64,000 bases of DNA from NCBI GenBank assembly GCA_050289485.1, contig JBNKFV010000005.1, positions 62,001 to 126,000 of the forward strand, given 5' to 3'. The notes below the pieces were generated by a model. It did no database searches. It was given only the letters and a program-made list of their open reading frames with translations, and was not told where the DNA came from. Position numbers and translations under genes: made by a program. How positions within the stretch are numbered: position 1 is the first letter of the stretch; every line of letters starts with the position of its first letter. This DNA is from JBNKFV01 sp050289485 (GTDB lineage Bacteria; Pseudomonadota; Gammaproteobacteria; Pseudomonadales; Cellvibrionaceae). This document shows, one piece after another, positions 63,182 to 64,000 of this stretch.

Positions 63182-64000
63182 TGACGACAGACCATCAAAG
63201 CAGCGGCATTTTTCTAGGTTCCGAAATTGAGCAGCCAGCATTTGCCGATGCTCAGTTTCACATTATCGCAGCACCGCTAGAGCGCACCGTATCTTACGGT
63301 GGAGGTACTCGCCTTGGCCCAGCAGCCATTATTGAAGCATCTGAACAGCTAGAAGTATGGGATGGCAAAAGCAAGCCTGCTGACCTGGGTATTTATACCC
63401 ACCCCACCGTTGATTGCAGTGACGATGGCAGCGGCGGTGAAACGGCGATGGCCAATATTGCCGCTGCGGTTGAAAAAGTGGTTGCTGCAGGTAAAACGCC
63501 CATCGTGATTGGTGGTGAGCACAGCGTCACTTACGGTGTGGTAAAAGGGCTACTGGCTGGCGGCATTACGGATTTAGGTATCGTACAAATTGATGCTCAC
63601 GCTGACCTGCGTGATGCTTATGAAGGAGATCCGCTCAGCCATGCCTCGGTAATGAAAAAAGTATCCGACTTGGGCATTCCTCTTTATCAGCTAGGTATTC
63701 GCGCCTATTGCGAAGAAGAAATGGACGCGCGTAAGCGCTACGGTGTACGTTATCAAGATGCCGACGAATTGGTGCCTAACAATATCAACACCATTACATT
63801 GCCAGATGACTTTCCTAAAAACGTATTTTTTACGCTGGATATCGACGGCATGGACCCTTCTATTTTTCCGTCAACCGGTACACCCGTGCCCGGTGGTCTA
63901 GGTTGGTATCAAACCCTGTCGTTGTTTGAATCGGTTGCAAAACAACGCAATATGGTCGGCTTCGATTTAATGGAGTTTGCGCCGATAGAAGGTTTTCATG
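63181..64000 (+). CDS. speB: Agmatinase SpeB (3' end outside window)
   Basis: SpeB hydrolyses agmatine to putrescine and urea. The first 273 residues are present and show the ureohydrolase fold and Mn ligands: GGEHSVTYG (His), DAHADLRD (Asp-His-Asp), and FTLDIDGMDPS (Asp pair). GGGTRLGPAAI near the start also matches. The ATG shares a base with the nspC stop. The C-terminus runs beyond the window. Confidence 0.95.
   Translation, partial: MTTDHQSSGIFLGSEIEQPAFADAQFHIIAAPLERTVSYGGGTRLGPAAIIEASEQLEVWDGKSKPADLGIYTHPTVDCSDDGSGGETAMANIAAAVEKVVAAGKTPIVIGGEHSVTYGVVKGLLAGGITDLGIVQIDAHADLRDAYEGDPLSHASVMKKVSDLGIPLYQLGIRAYCEEEMDARKRYGVRYQDADELVPNNINTITLPDDFPKNVFFTLDIDGMDPSIFPSTGTPVPGGLGWYQTLSLFESVAKQRNMVGFDLMEFAPIEGFH

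Overview
The window is a stretch of gammaproteobacterial chromosome, almost all core genes in dense operons. Gene orders familiar from Pseudomonas and its relatives are kept: ubiE-ubiJ-ubiB-hisI-hisE-tatABC, SPOR-hslV-hslU, mrcA/pilMNOPQ-aroK-aroB-damX-gltB-gltD-hemE, psd-rhodanese-HDOD-rsgA/orn, and nnr-tsaE-amidase-mutL-miaA-hfq-hflX-hflK-hflC-DUF2065-hisZ-purA. Base composition is near 50% GC. Protein details, such as the HslV N-terminus, plus an alternative spermidine pathway suggest a marine Cellvibrionales-type bacterium (Teredinibacter/Saccharophagus/Cellvibrio neighbourhood). This placement is inferred from memory of these families, not from a search. I see no rRNA, tRNA, CRISPR array, full insertion sequence or prophage.

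Layout. 1-6028: the tail of an unknown membrane protein, then a long minus-strand block for Tat export, the HisE/HisI steps of histidine synthesis, ubiquinone synthesis (UbiB, UbiJ, UbiE) and DgkA. 6029-9526: a gene remnant, a DUF971 gene, and hslVU with a good heat-shock promoter and a SPOR protein. 9669-14439: a flavin disulfide reductase and a peroxiredoxin-glutaredoxin hybrid occupy the place where argS often lies beside priA. 14621-33358: rpmE, then mrcA divergent from the type IV pilus alignment/secretin operon, shikimate genes, damX, glutamate synthase and hemE. 33568-39475: three envelope or signalling regions: a degenerate HD-GYP protein, psd with a rhodanese, and an HDOD-GAF protein translationally coupled to rsgA. 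39699-48172: orn, queG, a two-gene insert (PhnD-like periplasmic protein plus a membrane GGDEF-EAL protein), then nnr, tsaE and an amidase. 48228-58280: mutL, miaA, hfq, hflX, hflKC, DUF2065, a MITE-like element, hisZ and purA. 58660-64000: a polyamine cluster, arginine decarboxylase, carboxy(nor)spermidine dehydrogenase and decarboxylase, and agmatinase (cut by the window end).

How the genes work together. The last cluster encodes arginine to agmatine to putrescine, then putrescine to carboxyspermidine to spermidine. PilMNOPQ with PBP1A and DamX ties pilus assembly to the cell wall and division. HD-GYP and GGDEF-EAL proteins point to c-di-GMP signalling. The most unusual items are the 270-bp MITE-like element ending 22 bp before hisZ, with interleaved internal inverted repeats; the PhnD-like/GGDEF-EAL sensory pair; the HD-GYP protein whose HD motif reads KD; the Prx-Grx/flavoprotein pair with OxyR-like half-sites; and an in-frame hexanucleotide repeat inside mrcA. 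No wholly new system is obvious; the sensory pair and the MITE are the best candidates for follow-up.
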